In this document: piece after piece, positions 17,178-25,818 of the stretch | Position numbering within the stretch: position 1 is the first letter of the stretch | Layout of the letters: each line of letters begins with the position of its first letter | Assembly (NCBI GenBank): GCA_947259045.1 | Contig: CAMYKZ010000055.1 | Span: 1 to 36,011, forward strand | Origin: an uncultured Afifella sp. | GTDB lineage: Bacteria; Pseudomonadota; Alphaproteobacteria; Rhizobiales; Afifellaceae | Direction: 5' to 3' | DNA length: 36,011 bases | Notes under the pieces: model-generated | Databases searched by the model: none | What the model saw: only the letters and a program-made list of their open reading frames with translations | Told to the model about the DNA's origin: nothing | Translations under genes and position numbers: made by a program

Positions 17178-18413
17178 TTACCCTGCTCTGTCGCCGTCAG
17201 GTCCTGGGGCAACATCGGGATCAGAGATCATGGGCAAGCGCGGCACCCTGTCTCTGGCGACTGTGTGGATCGATTTTAGCAGCAATTCCTGCGATCTGGT
17301 CGGTACCCAGCTTTTCCGATAGGTCAGGCCGATCGGGCGTCCGGGCCAGTCAGCGCGAACGGGAAGACGGACAAGCAGCCCCTTTTCCACTTCTGCCTCT
17401 GCCTGTGCACTGGAAATGCACCCGAGGTGGTCGCTATGATCCAGGATTTCGCGCATCAGCAGGATCGAGCCCGCCTCGATCACGCTTTCAACGGCTCCGG
17501 CGCTGCCAAGAACGGCATCGAACTGACCGCGTGCCGGGGTTCCCGCACGCGGAACGACCCAGGACGCGCCTTTCAGGTCGTCAATCGTCACCGTTTCCCG
17601 TTCTGCAAGTGGATGATTCCTGCCCGCGACAACTGTCATGTAATCGTCGAATAACGGTTCCTGAACAATGTCGCCGATGGGGGCCGGGTCACGCAATGCA
17701 CCGACCAACAGGTCGATGTCGCCACGGCGGAGGCCGGTCAGAAGCTCACCATACCGCCCGTCGATAACCTTGAGCGGCAGCGTCGGCCGATGGCGACGAA
17801 ATTCGACCAGCGCGCGCGGCAGGATCACCGAGCGCGAAAGCGGCAGCGCACCAACAACGATACGGCCTGATTCCGCCCCATCCAGTTCCGCCAGTTCCGC
17901 ATCGGCCTGATCGAGTTCGGTAAAGGCCAGCTGCGCCGCTTGCGCCAGCGCCCGACAGGGCCGAGTCGCCAAAAGTCCAAAGGACGTGCGCTCAAACAAC
18001 GCCCGCGCCGCTTCCTGTTCGATCCGGGTGATGGCCCGGTGGACGGTTGGCTGGGCGATGCCGAGCCTGCGGGCTGCCAGGGTAAAATTTTCCGCCTCGC
18101 ACACTGCTATCAGCGCGTTGAGTTGAGCGGTCGTCGCCGTCAGCCGAAGTCTGGGCGAAATCTCCTCCATCGCCGGATCAAGATGCGCAAACGCGCGCTG
18201 CAACCGGCCGGCAAGGACCTTGCCGCGTTCGGTTGCGAAAAAGCCTTGCCGTGTCCGGTCGAACAACGCACCGCGCGCATCGCGTTCCAGCTTGCCGATG
18301 GATTGCGTAACCGCGGGCTGTGAGACATTGCACCGGTTGGCGGAATGAGTGACCGAACCTGTGTCGACAACCTCCAGAAAAACCCTGAGATGACGCAGGT
18401 TGCGTGAAATCAC
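17178..18413 (-). CDS. LysR-type transcriptional regulator with two N-terminal HTH domains
   Basis: At 411 residues this is about 100 longer than a standard LysR protein. The extra length is a second LysR-type winged helix: HTH 1 at about 5-64 (LRHLRVFLEVVDTGSVTHSA, then SQPAVTQSIGKLE) and HTH 2 at about 96-155 (LNALIAVCEAENFTLAARRL, then AQPTVHRAITRIE). The effector-binding domain follows (about 183-385). The last ~20 residues are Pro/Asp-rich. The GTG start overlaps the upstream dehydrogenase stop (GTGA), so the two are co-transcribed. By position it probably regulates the divergent galB operon in response to an aromatic compound (inference). Confidence 0.88.
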   Translation of the reverse strand: MISRNLRHLRVFLEVVDTGSVTHSANRCNVSQPAVTQSIGKLERDARGALFDRTRQGFFATERGKVLAGRLQRAFAHLDPAMEEISPRLRLTATTAQLNALIAVCEAENFTLAARRLGIAQPTVHRAITRIEQEAARALFERTSFGLLATRPCRALAQAAQLAFTELDQADAELAELDGAESGRIVVGALPLSRSVILPRALVEFRRHRPTLPLKVIDGRYGELLTGLRRGDIDLLVGALRDPAPIGDIVQEPLFDDYMTVVAGRNHPLAERETVTIDDLKGASWVVPRAGTPARGQFDAVLGSAGAVESVIEAGSILLMREILDHSDHLGCISSAQAEAEVEKGLLVRLPVRADWPGRPIGLTYRKSWVPTRSQELLLKSIHTVARDRVPRLPMISDPDVAPGPDGDRAG

Positions 18414-19297
18414 AGCCGCGCCAATAACCGGTCTGCGCGGGCGATCAAATCGGCCACACCGGGTTCGACCGCCGACGCGGCAATCTCATCCTGCCAAAGT
18501 GCCGTGGCCGCGCTCATTCGGCCCGCAAGACCAAGTGCGTCAACGGTTACCGCGACCTCGCGCATTTCCGCCGCGCGGCGGGTGCCATGCACCATCATCC
18601 GTCCCAGATTGTATGCGCCCCGGTCGCGCCATTTGATGTCCGGGTCCGAAGCTTCAAGCGAGGCAATCACCTGTTCTTCGACCCCCGCCTTGCGCGCGGC
18701 GAGGAAACATTCCGCTGTCAGCGCTTCCAACCCCTTGATCATGACGGAGCGGATCATCTTGATCGACGAAGCCTGGCCAACCGTATCGCCGATAATGACC
18801 GGCCTCATTTTCAGGTCGGTCAGAACCAGACAGGCGGCTTCCGCATGCGGGCCGGAGACCAGCAGCGGCACCAGATGTTTCCTGGGATGGACCGCCGCCA
18901 TCACGGCCACATCCGCGTATCGCCCGCCCGCCTGTTCGATGACAACGGCGGCGCGGCGCTTGGTGTCTGGTGCGCAGGAGTTGCAATCAAGCCAAAGCGC
19001 GCCTGGCACGATATCCGGCGCGGCGGCTTCGGCCGCCTCAAGCGCCCGGTTGGCTGTAACGGTGCAGAAGATCACTTGCGCCGTCGCCAGCGCATCGGCC
19101 AGGTGCGCTTGACCGTTCACACCGCTGCGGCGATAGCTTTCCTTAATTCCGGTCTTGTTTGCCGGGCAGTCGCTTTTGACGTCATAGGCGCTGATCTGAT
19201 CCGGCCGCTCCAGTGCCCATCCGGAAACAAAGGCTTGCGCCGCCTCACCGAACCCGACGAACGAAATTCGGTGGTTCCCAGGGGCGTCATCATTCAT
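18410..19297 (-). CDS. NAD(P)-dependent dehydrogenase, 6-phosphogluconate/DUF1932 type
   Basis: The N-terminal Rossmann fold (ISFVGFGEAAQAFVSGW; residues ~10-140) is of the NAD-binding-2 class. The C-terminal helical domain (KMIRSVMIKGLEALTAECFLAA and beyond) matches DUF1932, a family of beta-hydroxyacid-dehydrogenase-like enzymes. The conserved lysine of this class is probably the Lys in SSIKMIRSV. The reaction is unknown. It shares a divergent 159-bp gap with galB, so it likely acts in the same pathway, perhaps on a hydroxy-dicarboxylate side product or intermediate. ATG 19297 has GGGAG about 10 nt upstream. Confidence 0.82.
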   Translation of the reverse strand: MNDDAPGNHRISFVGFGEAAQAFVSGWALERPDQISAYDVKSDCPANKTGIKESYRRSGVNGQAHLADALATAQVIFCTVTANRALEAAEAAAPDIVPGALWLDCNSCAPDTKRRAAVVIEQAGGRYADVAVMAAVHPRKHLVPLLVSGPHAEAACLVLTDLKMRPVIIGDTVGQASSIKMIRSVMIKGLEALTAECFLAARKAGVEEQVIASLEASDPDIKWRDRGAYNLGRMMVHGTRRAAEMREVAVTVDALGLAGRMSAATALWQDEIAASAVEPGVADLIARADRLLARL

Positions 19298-19456
19298 TGC
19301 AGCATACTCCCGAATTCACGCCCGAAGCTTGCCAGAGTCCAGACCCGCACGCCAGCCATTTATAGCCGAAACTTATACTACTGAACGAGCTTTCGAATTG
19401 TCTCGCCGATGCGAAACATGGGAGTTGCGGAACAAACCGTGTCAAGGAGGCTCGCC
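19298..19456. promoter_or_regulatory. Divergent promoter region of the galB operon and the DUF1932-lysR operon
   Basis: This AT-richer spot between the two operons holds TATACT (19374-19379, plus) and TATAAA (19364-19359, minus), each a fair -10 without a matching -35 at 16-18 nt, as expected for an activator-dependent promoter. An imperfect dyad CGAG-N12-CTCG at 19386-19405 with TTCGAA near its centre lies downstream of the plus -10. The likely regulator is the double-HTH LysR protein (inference). Confidence 0.35.
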
Positions 19457-20191
19457 ATGCCTGCAGCAAAAACCGCCCTCGTCATTTCTGCCCATGCCGC
19501 CGATTTTGTCTGGCGCTGCGGCGGCGCGGTCGCGCAACATGCGGAGAGCGGATACAACGTCACCGTCCTGTGCCTGTCTTTTGGCGAACGCGGCGAAAGT
19601 GCAAAACTGTGGAAACAGGAGGGCATGACGCTGGACCGGGTCAAGGACGTGCGCCGGGCCGAAGCCGAGAACGCCGCCAAGGCGCTCGGCGCACACGATC
19701 TGATCTGCCTCGATCTGGGCGACTATCCGCTGGAATTCTCGCGCGAGAACAAGATGAAGATCGTCGACGTGATCCGCCAGGTCCAACCTGCGTTCATGCT
19801 CAGCCATTCGCAGTATGATCCCTATAACACTGATCACATGAACACGACGCACGCGGCGCTGGAATGCCGGATGATCGCGCAGGCCTGGGGCCACAATCCC
19901 GGCGAAAAAGTCCTGGGCGCACCGCAGCTTTACCTGTTCGAGCCGCACCAGACCGAACAGATGGGCTGGAAGCCCGATACTTTCCTCGACATCACCGAGG
20001 TCTGGGAGAAGAAGCGCGCGGCGATCGAATGCATGCAGGGTCAGGAACATCTTTGGGAGTATTACACTCGCGTGGCACAACAGCGCGCCAACCATTTCAA
20101 GCGCAATTCAGGCGGCCAGTCGGGCGGGCGCGACTGCAGATATGCCGAAGGCTTTCAGTCGGTCTTTCCCCGCACCGTGGACGAATTGTGA
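19457..20191 (+). CDS. galB: 4-oxalomesaconate hydratase (PIG-L/LmbE-type)
   Basis: GalB hydrates 4-oxalomesaconate to 4-carboxy-4-hydroxy-2-oxoadipate (CHA) in the gallate and protocatechuate 4,5-cleavage pathways. Unlike LigJ it belongs to the zinc-dependent PIG-L/LmbE fold. The 244-residue protein shows SAHAADFVWRCGGA at 11-24, replacing the usual HPDD of deacetylases in the way GalB does, and SQYDPYNTDHMNTTHAA at 118-134 with further likely metal ligands. A perfect AAGGAGG (19444-19450) is 6 nt before ATG 19457, so the in-frame ATG at 19409 is not used. First gene of galB-VOC-galC-galD. Confidence 0.88.
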   Translation: MPAAKTALVISAHAADFVWRCGGAVAQHAESGYNVTVLCLSFGERGESAKLWKQEGMTLDRVKDVRRAEAENAAKALGAHDLICLDLGDYPLEFSRENKMKIVDVIRQVQPAFMLSHSQYDPYNTDHMNTTHAALECRMIAQAWGHNPGEKVLGAPQLYLFEPHQTEQMGWKPDTFLDITEVWEKKRAAIECMQGQEHLWEYYTRVAQQRANHFKRNSGGQSGGRDCRYAEGFQSVFPRTVDEL

Positions 20192-20212
20192 ACCGCTAAA
20201 ATGGAGATTCCG

Positions 20213-21187
20213 ATGACTGACCCCACCAATCCGTCCTTTGACCTGGCCCATCTGGGTCATGTCGAGATGCTGACGGATCGTTTCGACGAAAGCCTCGATT
20301 TTTTCACGCGCGTCTATGGTTTGTGCCTGTCCGGGCAGGATGAAACCTCGGCCTATCTGCGCGCCTGGGACGATTATGAATATCACACGCTCAAGCTGAC
20401 GCGCGCCGGGACGACAGGCGTCGGCTATATCGGCTATCGCGCCGCCTCGCCCGAGGCACTGGAGCGGCGCGTAAAGGCTATTGAAGCGTCAGGTACCAAG
20501 ACCCACGGGTGGACAAAGGGCGATCCGGGCCACGGACCTGCATTCCGGTTTGAAGACTCGTTTGGCCATGTCTTTGAAATCTACTGGCAAACCCGCCGCC
20601 CGGAACTGGCGGACGCAGACAAGCCGGCGCTGAAAAACCTCGCCAGCCGCTATCACGCCCGCGGCGCCTGCCCGCGGCGGATCGACCACGTGAACCTTTT
20701 GTCTGATGACGTGGCCGAATTCCGCCGGTTCATGGAAACCTGCCTTGGCTCCCGGGTAACCGAGTACATCCAGCTGGATAACGGGCGCCTCGGCGGCTGT
20801 TGGTTCACGGTCAACAACAAGACCTACGACCTCGCCTGCACAGAGGAACATGGTCGTGGTCTGGGGAGGCTGCACCACGTGACCTATGCCACCGACACGC
20901 GCGAAGACATCCTGCGCGCCGCCGACATCTTCCTCGAAAATGGCGTGCATATCGAAACCGGCCCGCACAAGCACGCCATTCAGGGAACATTCTTCCTGTA
21001 CGTCTGGGAGCCGGCCGGAAACCGCGTTGAACTGGCAAATGCAGGCGCACGGCTGATCCTCGCCCCCGACTGGGAACCGGTCTGCTGGACCGAGGCGGAC
21101 CGCAGGAAAGGTCAGGCCTGGGGCCTGAAAACAATCGACACGTTTCAAACACACGGCACACCGCCGGTCAAAAAGCAGGAGGCCTGA
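20213..21187 (+). CDS. Type I (VOC-fold) extradiol ring-cleavage dioxygenase
   Basis: This is a two-domain vicinal-oxygen-chelate protein of 324 residues, length as for catechol 2,3-dioxygenase. The C-terminal domain keeps a full 2-His-1-Glu iron site: His159 (RIDHVNL), His221/222 (LHHVTYA) and Glu273 (GNRVELA). His254 and Tyr263 sit at the same spacing from Glu273 as the known active-site His248 and Tyr257 of homoprotocatechuate 2,3-dioxygenase. Tyr205 (KTYDLAC) seems to stand where that enzyme has His200. ATG 20213 is preferred over 20201 because GGAG lies 6 nt before it. Located between galB and galC it likely cleaves the aromatic ring that yields the 4-oxalomesaconate precursor (inference). 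Confidence 0.85.
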   Translation: MTDPTNPSFDLAHLGHVEMLTDRFDESLDFFTRVYGLCLSGQDETSAYLRAWDDYEYHTLKLTRAGTTGVGYIGYRAASPEALERRVKAIEASGTKTHGWTKGDPGHGPAFRFEDSFGHVFEIYWQTRRPELADADKPALKNLASRYHARGACPRRIDHVNLLSDDVAEFRRFMETCLGSRVTEYIQLDNGRLGGCWFTVNNKTYDLACTEEHGRGLGRLHHVTYATDTREDILRAADIFLENGVHIETGPHKHAIQGTFFLYVWEPAGNRVELANAGARLILAPDWEPVCWTEADRRKGQAWGLKTIDTFQTHGTPPVKKQEA

Positions 21188-21191
21188 GCTA

Positions 21192-21863
21192 ATGGGTACC
21201 GTCGTCCGGAATATCGACCGCGCCGAGCCGCATGTCATTGCCGACCTCGCAACCGCAGGCGTCGCAACCGTGCACGAGGCGCAGGGACGCAGGGGATACC
21301 TAGCGTCCTACATGCGGCCGATCTATTCCGGTGCGCAAGTGGCCGGATCGGCTATCACCATCTCTGCCGCTCCCGGTGACAACTGGATGCTGCACGTCGC
21401 CATCGAGCAGTTGAAAGACGGCGACATTCTGGTCCTTGCCCCCACAAGCCCTTGTGACAACGGCTATTTTGGCGATCTGCTGGCAACCTCGGCCATGGCG
21501 CGCGGATGCCGCGGGTTGGTGATAGATGCCGGCGTCCGCGACGTGAGGGATCTTACTCAGATGGGTTTTCCGGTCTGGTCCAAGGCCATATCGGCGCAGG
21601 GCACGGTCAAGGAGACAGTGGGCTCCGTCAACGTGTCCATCGTTTGCGCAGGGCAGAGCATCGACGCGGGCGACATCATCGTGGCCGATGATGACGGTGT
21701 CGTTGTGGTAAAGCGCGCCGAAGCCGCCGAGGTTCTGGAAAATGCCGAAAAACGCCTTGCCGCAGAAGACGAAAAGCGCAAGCGCCTGGCCTCCGGCGAG
21801 CTCGGGCTGGATATTTACGACATGCGGCCGCGGCTTGCGGAAAAAGGGCTGAAATATGTGTGA
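21192..21863 (+). CDS. galC: 4-carboxy-4-hydroxy-2-oxoadipate aldolase/oxaloacetate decarboxylase
   Basis: This class II, metal-dependent pyruvate aldolase of the RraA-like fold splits CHA into pyruvate and oxaloacetate. The 223-residue protein carries [10 protein letters not shown] near residue 28, [20 protein letters not shown] at 94-113 and the catalytic VRD (Arg116-Asp117), the HMG/CHA aldolase signature. AGGAGG at 21177-21182 is 9 nt before the ATG, inside the end of the dioxygenase gene. Its 3' end overlaps galD by 8 bp. Close relatives: GalC, LigK and ProA. Confidence 0.92.
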   Translation: MGTVVRNIDRAEPHVIADLATAGVATVHEAQGRRGYLASYMRPIYSGAQVAGSAITISAAPGDNWMLHVAIEQLKDGDILVLAPTSPCDNGYFGDLLATSAMARGCRGLVIDAGVRDVRDLTQMGFPVWSKAISAQGTVKETVGSVNVSIVCAGQSIDAGDIIVADDDGVVVVKRAEAAEVLENAEKRLAAEDEKRKRLASGELGLDIYDMRPRLAEKGLKYV

Positions 21864-22923
21864 CCCTTCGGAAGACGGGATCGCATGCCTGTGGATGCGC
21901 GGCGGAACCTCCAAGGGCGCCTATTTCCTCAAATCCGACCTGCCGCAGATCGCGGCAAAACGTGACGATATGCTGCTGCGGATCATGGGCTCGCCGGACC
22001 CGCGTCAGATCGACGGGATCGGCGGGGCTGACCCTTTGACGTCCAAGGTGGCAATCCTGTCGCCGTCCAGTCGCCCGGATGCAGACGTCGACTATCTGTT
22101 TCTGCAGGTCTTTGTCGATCAGGCGCTTGTTTCCGATGCGCAGGGCTGCGGCAATATACTGGCGGGTGTCGGACCCGCCGCGATTGAGCGGGGTCTTGTT
22201 CCTGCTCAATCGCCGGAAACGGTGGTTCGCATCCACATGCTGAACACCGGCGAAGTGGCGGAGGCGCGCATCGCCACGCCCGGCGGCCGTGTCACCTATT
22301 GCGGCGCCGCCCGGATCGACGGGGTGCCAAGTAACCACGCGGCGATTCCGCTGATGTTCGCCAATATTGCCGGCTCCATGTGCGGGGCGCTCCTGCCCAC
22401 CGGAAACACGGTTGACGTCATAGACGGCGTGGCCTGCACGTGCATCGACAACGGAATGCCCTGCGTCATCATGCGCGCATCGGACTTTGGCCTGACCGGC
22501 GCGGAAAGCCGCGATCAACTCGACGCCGATACGTCGCTGAAAAGACAGCTGGAGGCGATCCGCGTCAAAGCCGGTCCGATGATGAACCTCGGTGACGTGA
22601 CGGAAAAGAGCGTGCCGAAAATGACTTTGGTTTCCCCGCCGACGTCGGGCGGCACCGTCAATACGAGGTCGTTTATTCCACATCGTTGCCACGCGACGAT
22701 CGGCGTCTTCGCTGCCGTAAGCGTCGCAACCGCCTGTACACTGGAAGGCTCCCCGGCAGCATCGCTGGCAGCACTGCCTGCCGATGGCCGTTTTCGGATC
22801 GAACATCCGACCGGAGCTGCAGAGGTCCTGATTGAGCGCGACGATTTCGGAACTGTAACCTCGGCCGGGACGCTGCGAACGGCACGAAAGCTGTTCGACG
22901 GACGTGTGTTCCCGCGCATGTGA
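21856..22923 (+). CDS. galD: 4-oxalomesaconate tautomerase (PrpF family)
   Basis: GalD interconverts the keto and enol forms of 4-oxalomesaconate so that GalB can hydrate it. The 355-residue PrpF-type isomerase has two diaminopimelate-epimerase-like halves: [14 protein letters not shown] near the N-terminus with [36 protein letters not shown], and a second half with the [20 protein letters not shown] region. Close to the length of KT2440 GalD. It starts within the last codons of galC (8-bp overlap), so translation is coupled. LigU is the more distant functional analogue in Sphingobium. Confidence 0.88.
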   Translation: MCDPSEDGIACLWMRGGTSKGAYFLKSDLPQIAAKRDDMLLRIMGSPDPRQIDGIGGADPLTSKVAILSPSSRPDADVDYLFLQVFVDQALVSDAQGCGNILAGVGPAAIERGLVPAQSPETVVRIHMLNTGEVAEARIATPGGRVTYCGAARIDGVPSNHAAIPLMFANIAGSMCGALLPTGNTVDVIDGVACTCIDNGMPCVIMRASDFGLTGAESRDQLDADTSLKRQLEAIRVKAGPMMNLGDVTEKSVPKMTLVSPPTSGGTVNTRSFIPHRCHATIGVFAAVSVATACTLEGSPAASLAALPADGRFRIEHPTGAAEVLIERDDFGTVTSAGTLRTARKLFDGRVFPRM

Positions 22924-23001
22924 ATATACGCAGCCTGTGTCAGTGTCGCTTTCACATCAGGTTTTTGCGGCGGGCCGCAGCTGACCGTTTTTCGGATGTC
23001 C

Positions 23002-23892
23002 CTAGGCCGCGCCCGGCGGTTCCGTGCAGACCTGCTCGTACGCATAACGCTGTTTCAGCGTGCCGAAATGTTCAAACACATCCAAAGTCACTTCATAGGC
23101 CGGGCGGGTGATCTCCACATGCGGCGTCCAACAGCCGAGGCCCTGATAGGTCTCGATACAGCGCGCCAGCACGGCTTCGTCGATATCGGGGAAATAATCC
23201 TTTTCCGCCCGGGCGATTTCCGCCGCCGGCGTTTCGTTCATGTAGATCCGGGTCTTTGTATAGGCGCGCATGAACGCCTTCGCCATATCGGAGGCCAGCC
23301 AGTCGCGGGTCGCCGCCAGGCTGGAAAACCCGCACGGGCCGATCTGCGGGCCGACTTGCGCGACCACATGGCCGACGCCATCGGCCTCAAGCTGCTGCGG
23401 GAAAGGCCCCTGCTGCTGGACATATTGACCCTGGCCGGCGCGGAAGGCCTTGTCCATGTCGGCTGCGCCGCCGACATTGATAACATTGATTTTGTCAAAA
23501 TCGATACCGGCCTTGTGACAGGCATACTGGAACATCGCCAGCGGCTGGCCGCCGGCAAACAGGATCACCTCCGCGCCTTCCAGTTTGCCCCACGTAAATT
23601 CAGGATCGGCGTCACGTCCGGTGATGAAAAACCCGTCCATCTCGTTGATCTGGGCAAAATGAACCGCCGTCGGGATTTTACCGGCGGCGAGCGTGGTAAA
23701 ACCCTGACTGAGTGCCGATTGCACGACATGGGCGGAACCGTCTTCGAGCGCTGCAATCGCCGAGACGCCCGCCGATGCAACCGACCAACTGGGTTCAAGC
23801 CCTTCGGCGCGCAGAAATCCGCCCGACATTGTCGAGATCAGCGGCGAATAGAACGCCGAGAACAGAGTGAACTGGATGTTGATGGTTTCCAT
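23002..23892 (-). CDS. NMT1/THI5-like (type 2 periplasmic-binding fold) protein without signal peptide
   Basis: The 296-residue protein looks like a solute-binding protein of the NMT1/SsuA class: an early FSAFYSPLISTMSGGFLRAE helix, FTTLAAGKIPTAVHFAQIN, INVGGAADMDKAFRAGQGQY and a C-terminal ALARCIETYQGLG helix region. However it begins METINIQFTLFSAF, directly at the first beta strand, and a stop codon lies about 36 nt upstream in frame, so no signal peptide can be encoded. It is therefore likely cytosolic. The same fold without export is used by the thiamine-precursor enzyme Thi5 and, as I recall, by 4,5-dihydroxyphthalate decarboxylase, so an enzyme role in the adjacent aromatic pathway is possible. 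Confidence 0.75.
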   Translation of the reverse strand: METINIQFTLFSAFYSPLISTMSGGFLRAEGLEPSWSVASAGVSAIAALEDGSAHVVQSALSQGFTTLAAGKIPTAVHFAQINEMDGFFITGRDADPEFTWGKLEGAEVILFAGGQPLAMFQYACHKAGIDFDKINVINVGGAADMDKAFRAGQGQYVQQQGPFPQQLEADGVGHVVAQVGPQIGPCGFSSLAATRDWLASDMAKAFMRAYTKTRIYMNETPAAEIARAEKDYFPDIDEAVLARCIETYQGLGCWTPHVEITRPAYEVTLDVFEHFGTLKQRYAYEQVCTEPPGAA

Positions 23893-23949
23893 GTAATGCG
23901 CCTTGAAGGTTTTGATTGAGATTTCGATTTACCGGATCAACGTAATGTC

Positions 23950-24510
23950 ATGGCACGGTGCCGTCGAGATGATTGGTCATATCGCCCGCCACACGTTGCT
24001 GAGTTGCATTGGTTCACGATAGTGTCAAATCGCTACCGCGTTGGGCGGCCAGAAACAAATTCGGACATCATCGTGCTGCTGCTTGCAATCTATTGCGCCC
24101 TATTCTTCTTCGGCTATCTGGTGACGTCAAAACGGCGATGGATCATCCTTTTTCTATTGATCGGCGTGGGCTATCAGCTGTTATCATTCCGATATTATTT
24201 CCATGGCGGTTGGGAAGCCTCGGGAAACGCTCATCCATTCAACGAAGAGATCATGTTTTCAATGATCGTTCTGGGCAGCGCCGCTTCTTTGCTCGGATTT
24301 GTGGCCCGGCTTACGGATATGCGATGGATTTCTCAGGGCAAAAGCGGATCCTTCAGATCGCTTGGCTACGTCCTCTTTGTGTTGATTTTTGCTGCATTGG
24401 CTGCCGTCTTGACGCTGAGCATCCCGCTTTCGTTTGACCGGCCAATCGACCTAACCCTGTGCGACAGGCCTGGAGACAAACCCGATTATTGCGACCGTGT
24501 CGTTCGATAA
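23950..24510 (+). CDS. Unknown small membrane protein
   Basis: I do not recognise this protein. The hydrophobic core starts near residue 40: helices at about 41-57, 64-82, 103-118 and 138-156, followed by a soluble Cys-containing tail (LTLCDRPGDKPDYCDRVVR). The first ~35 residues look unlike protein, so translation may begin at GTG 24022 or GTG 24073; no candidate start has a good ribosome site. It is divergent from the NMT1-like gene and is more AT-rich than its neighbours. Confidence 0.5.
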   Translation: MARCRRDDWSYRPPHVAELHWFTIVSNRYRVGRPETNSDIIVLLLAIYCALFFFGYLVTSKRRWIILFLLIGVGYQLLSFRYYFHGGWEASGNAHPFNEEIMFSMIVLGSAASLLGFVARLTDMRWISQGKSGSFRSLGYVLFVLIFAALAAVLTLSIPLSFDRPIDLTLCDRPGDKPDYCDRVVR

Positions 24511-24620
24511 CTGAAACAAAAACGTCCGACTTCGCGAAGCTGTGCGCTATGGCCGCGTTGCGGTTAAACCAACGGCGTTCGACTATGCACTGACAACCCA
24601 ACGAAACCCCGAGAGTCCCG

Positions 24621-25545
24621 ATGACCGACCAGCCAACATCAGACGCCCTGCCCCTTCCCGCCGATATCGACGCCAAGAAAGACAAGGCCCGTCTCTGGTT
24701 TGAAAGCCTGCGCGATGACATCTGTTCGGCCTTCGAGACCCTGGAGGACGATCTGCCGGCGGATATGCCGTATTCCGGAGAGCCAGCCGGGAGGTTTGTC
24801 CGCACGCCCTGGCAGCGCGAAGATCATTCCGGCACAAAAGGCGGCGGCGGCACCATGGCGATGATGCACGGGCGGGTTTTTGAGAAGGTCGGCGTGCATT
24901 GCTCGACGGTTCACGGCGAGTTCGCGCCTGAATTCCGCGACGAGATCCCCGGCGCGTCGGACGATCCGCGCTTCTGGGCGTCGGGCATTTCGCTGATCGC
25001 GCACCTGCAGAACCCCAATGTGCCGGCGGTGCACATGAACACCCGCATGGTGGTGACGACGCGCAACTGGTTCGGCGGCGGCGCCGACCTGACGCCTGTG
25101 CTGGAGCGCCGGCGCACGCAGGAGGATCCGGACACGGTCGCTCGCCTTTCATGCGGCGATGAAGAGTGCCTGTGACCCGCACGAGGTTGCCGATTACGGG
25201 GAATACAAGGATTGGTGCGACCGATATTTTTTCCTCAAGCACCGGAACGAAATGCGCGGCATCGGCGGAATTTTCTACGACCGGCTGAACTCAGGCGACT
25301 GGGATGCGGATTTCGCATTTACCCGCGATGTCGGCCGGGCGTTTCGGGCGGTCTATCCGAAACTTGTGCGGGCGAATTTTGCTGCGCTCTGGAGCGATGA
25401 GGATCGTGAGGAACAGCTGATCCGGCGCGGGCGCTACGTCGAGTTCAACCTGCTTTACGACCGCGGCACGATGTTCGGCCTGAAAACCGGCGGCAATGTG
25501 GATTCGATCCTGTCGTCGATGCCGCCGATGGTGAAATGGGCTTGA
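24621..25545 (+). pseudogene. hemF: Oxygen-dependent coproporphyrinogen III oxidase, frameshifted
   Basis: HemF converts coproporphyrinogen III to protoporphyrinogen IX in aerobic haem synthesis. The first frame gives residues typical of Hem[54 protein letters not shown] and [14 protein letters not shown]. It then reads out of phase and stops at 25173-25175 (184 residues). The rest of the protein continues in the +1 frame: [30 protein letters not shown] and [20 protein letters not shown]. The break coincides with a tandem TCGC duplication at 25138-25145; one copy removed restores a full-length ~306-residue frame. Either a real pseudogene or a base-calling or assembly error. Confidence 0.9.
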
Positions 25546-25818
25546 TGTCAGAGGGTTATGGATTTTTTTCGTGGATATTGATTGATTTGCCAGACGGCAA
25601 TGGGTCCCGTGTCTGCGGAGCAGCATTGCATGCTGCACACGCGCACGGGATGACATTGAGAGGGTTGCGCTGGTCGATTGGATCCAGCGGATTTCACACC
25701 ATTTGCGTTGTACCGTGAGTTCGTTGCACAAGCCGATGGAATTACGCCAACATGGCTCAGGAAACCCACCGCACATATCGCTCAATCAGGCGCAATTCTT
25801 TCAGTGTCATCCCGCCCC
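25546..25818. other. Intergenic region with no recognisable feature
   Basis: These 273 bases lie between the hemF remnant and the convergent CCA transferase gene. There is a T-run after hemF (about 25561-25568) without a clear stem, and short open frames without family-like sequence. I see nothing that I can support here. Confidence 0.5.

Noticed and set aside
22961..22995. Possible terminator between galD and the NMT1-like gene (TGCGG-CGGG-CCGCA)
   Set aside because: The stem is only 5 bp. On the plus strand the adjacent T-run precedes the stem and the next T-run is about 9 nt past it; on the minus strand the stem is followed by A rather than T.
25536..25718. 60-codon open frame overlapping the end of hemF
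   Set aside because: No ribosome site, no recognisable motif, and it begins inside the hemF reading frame.
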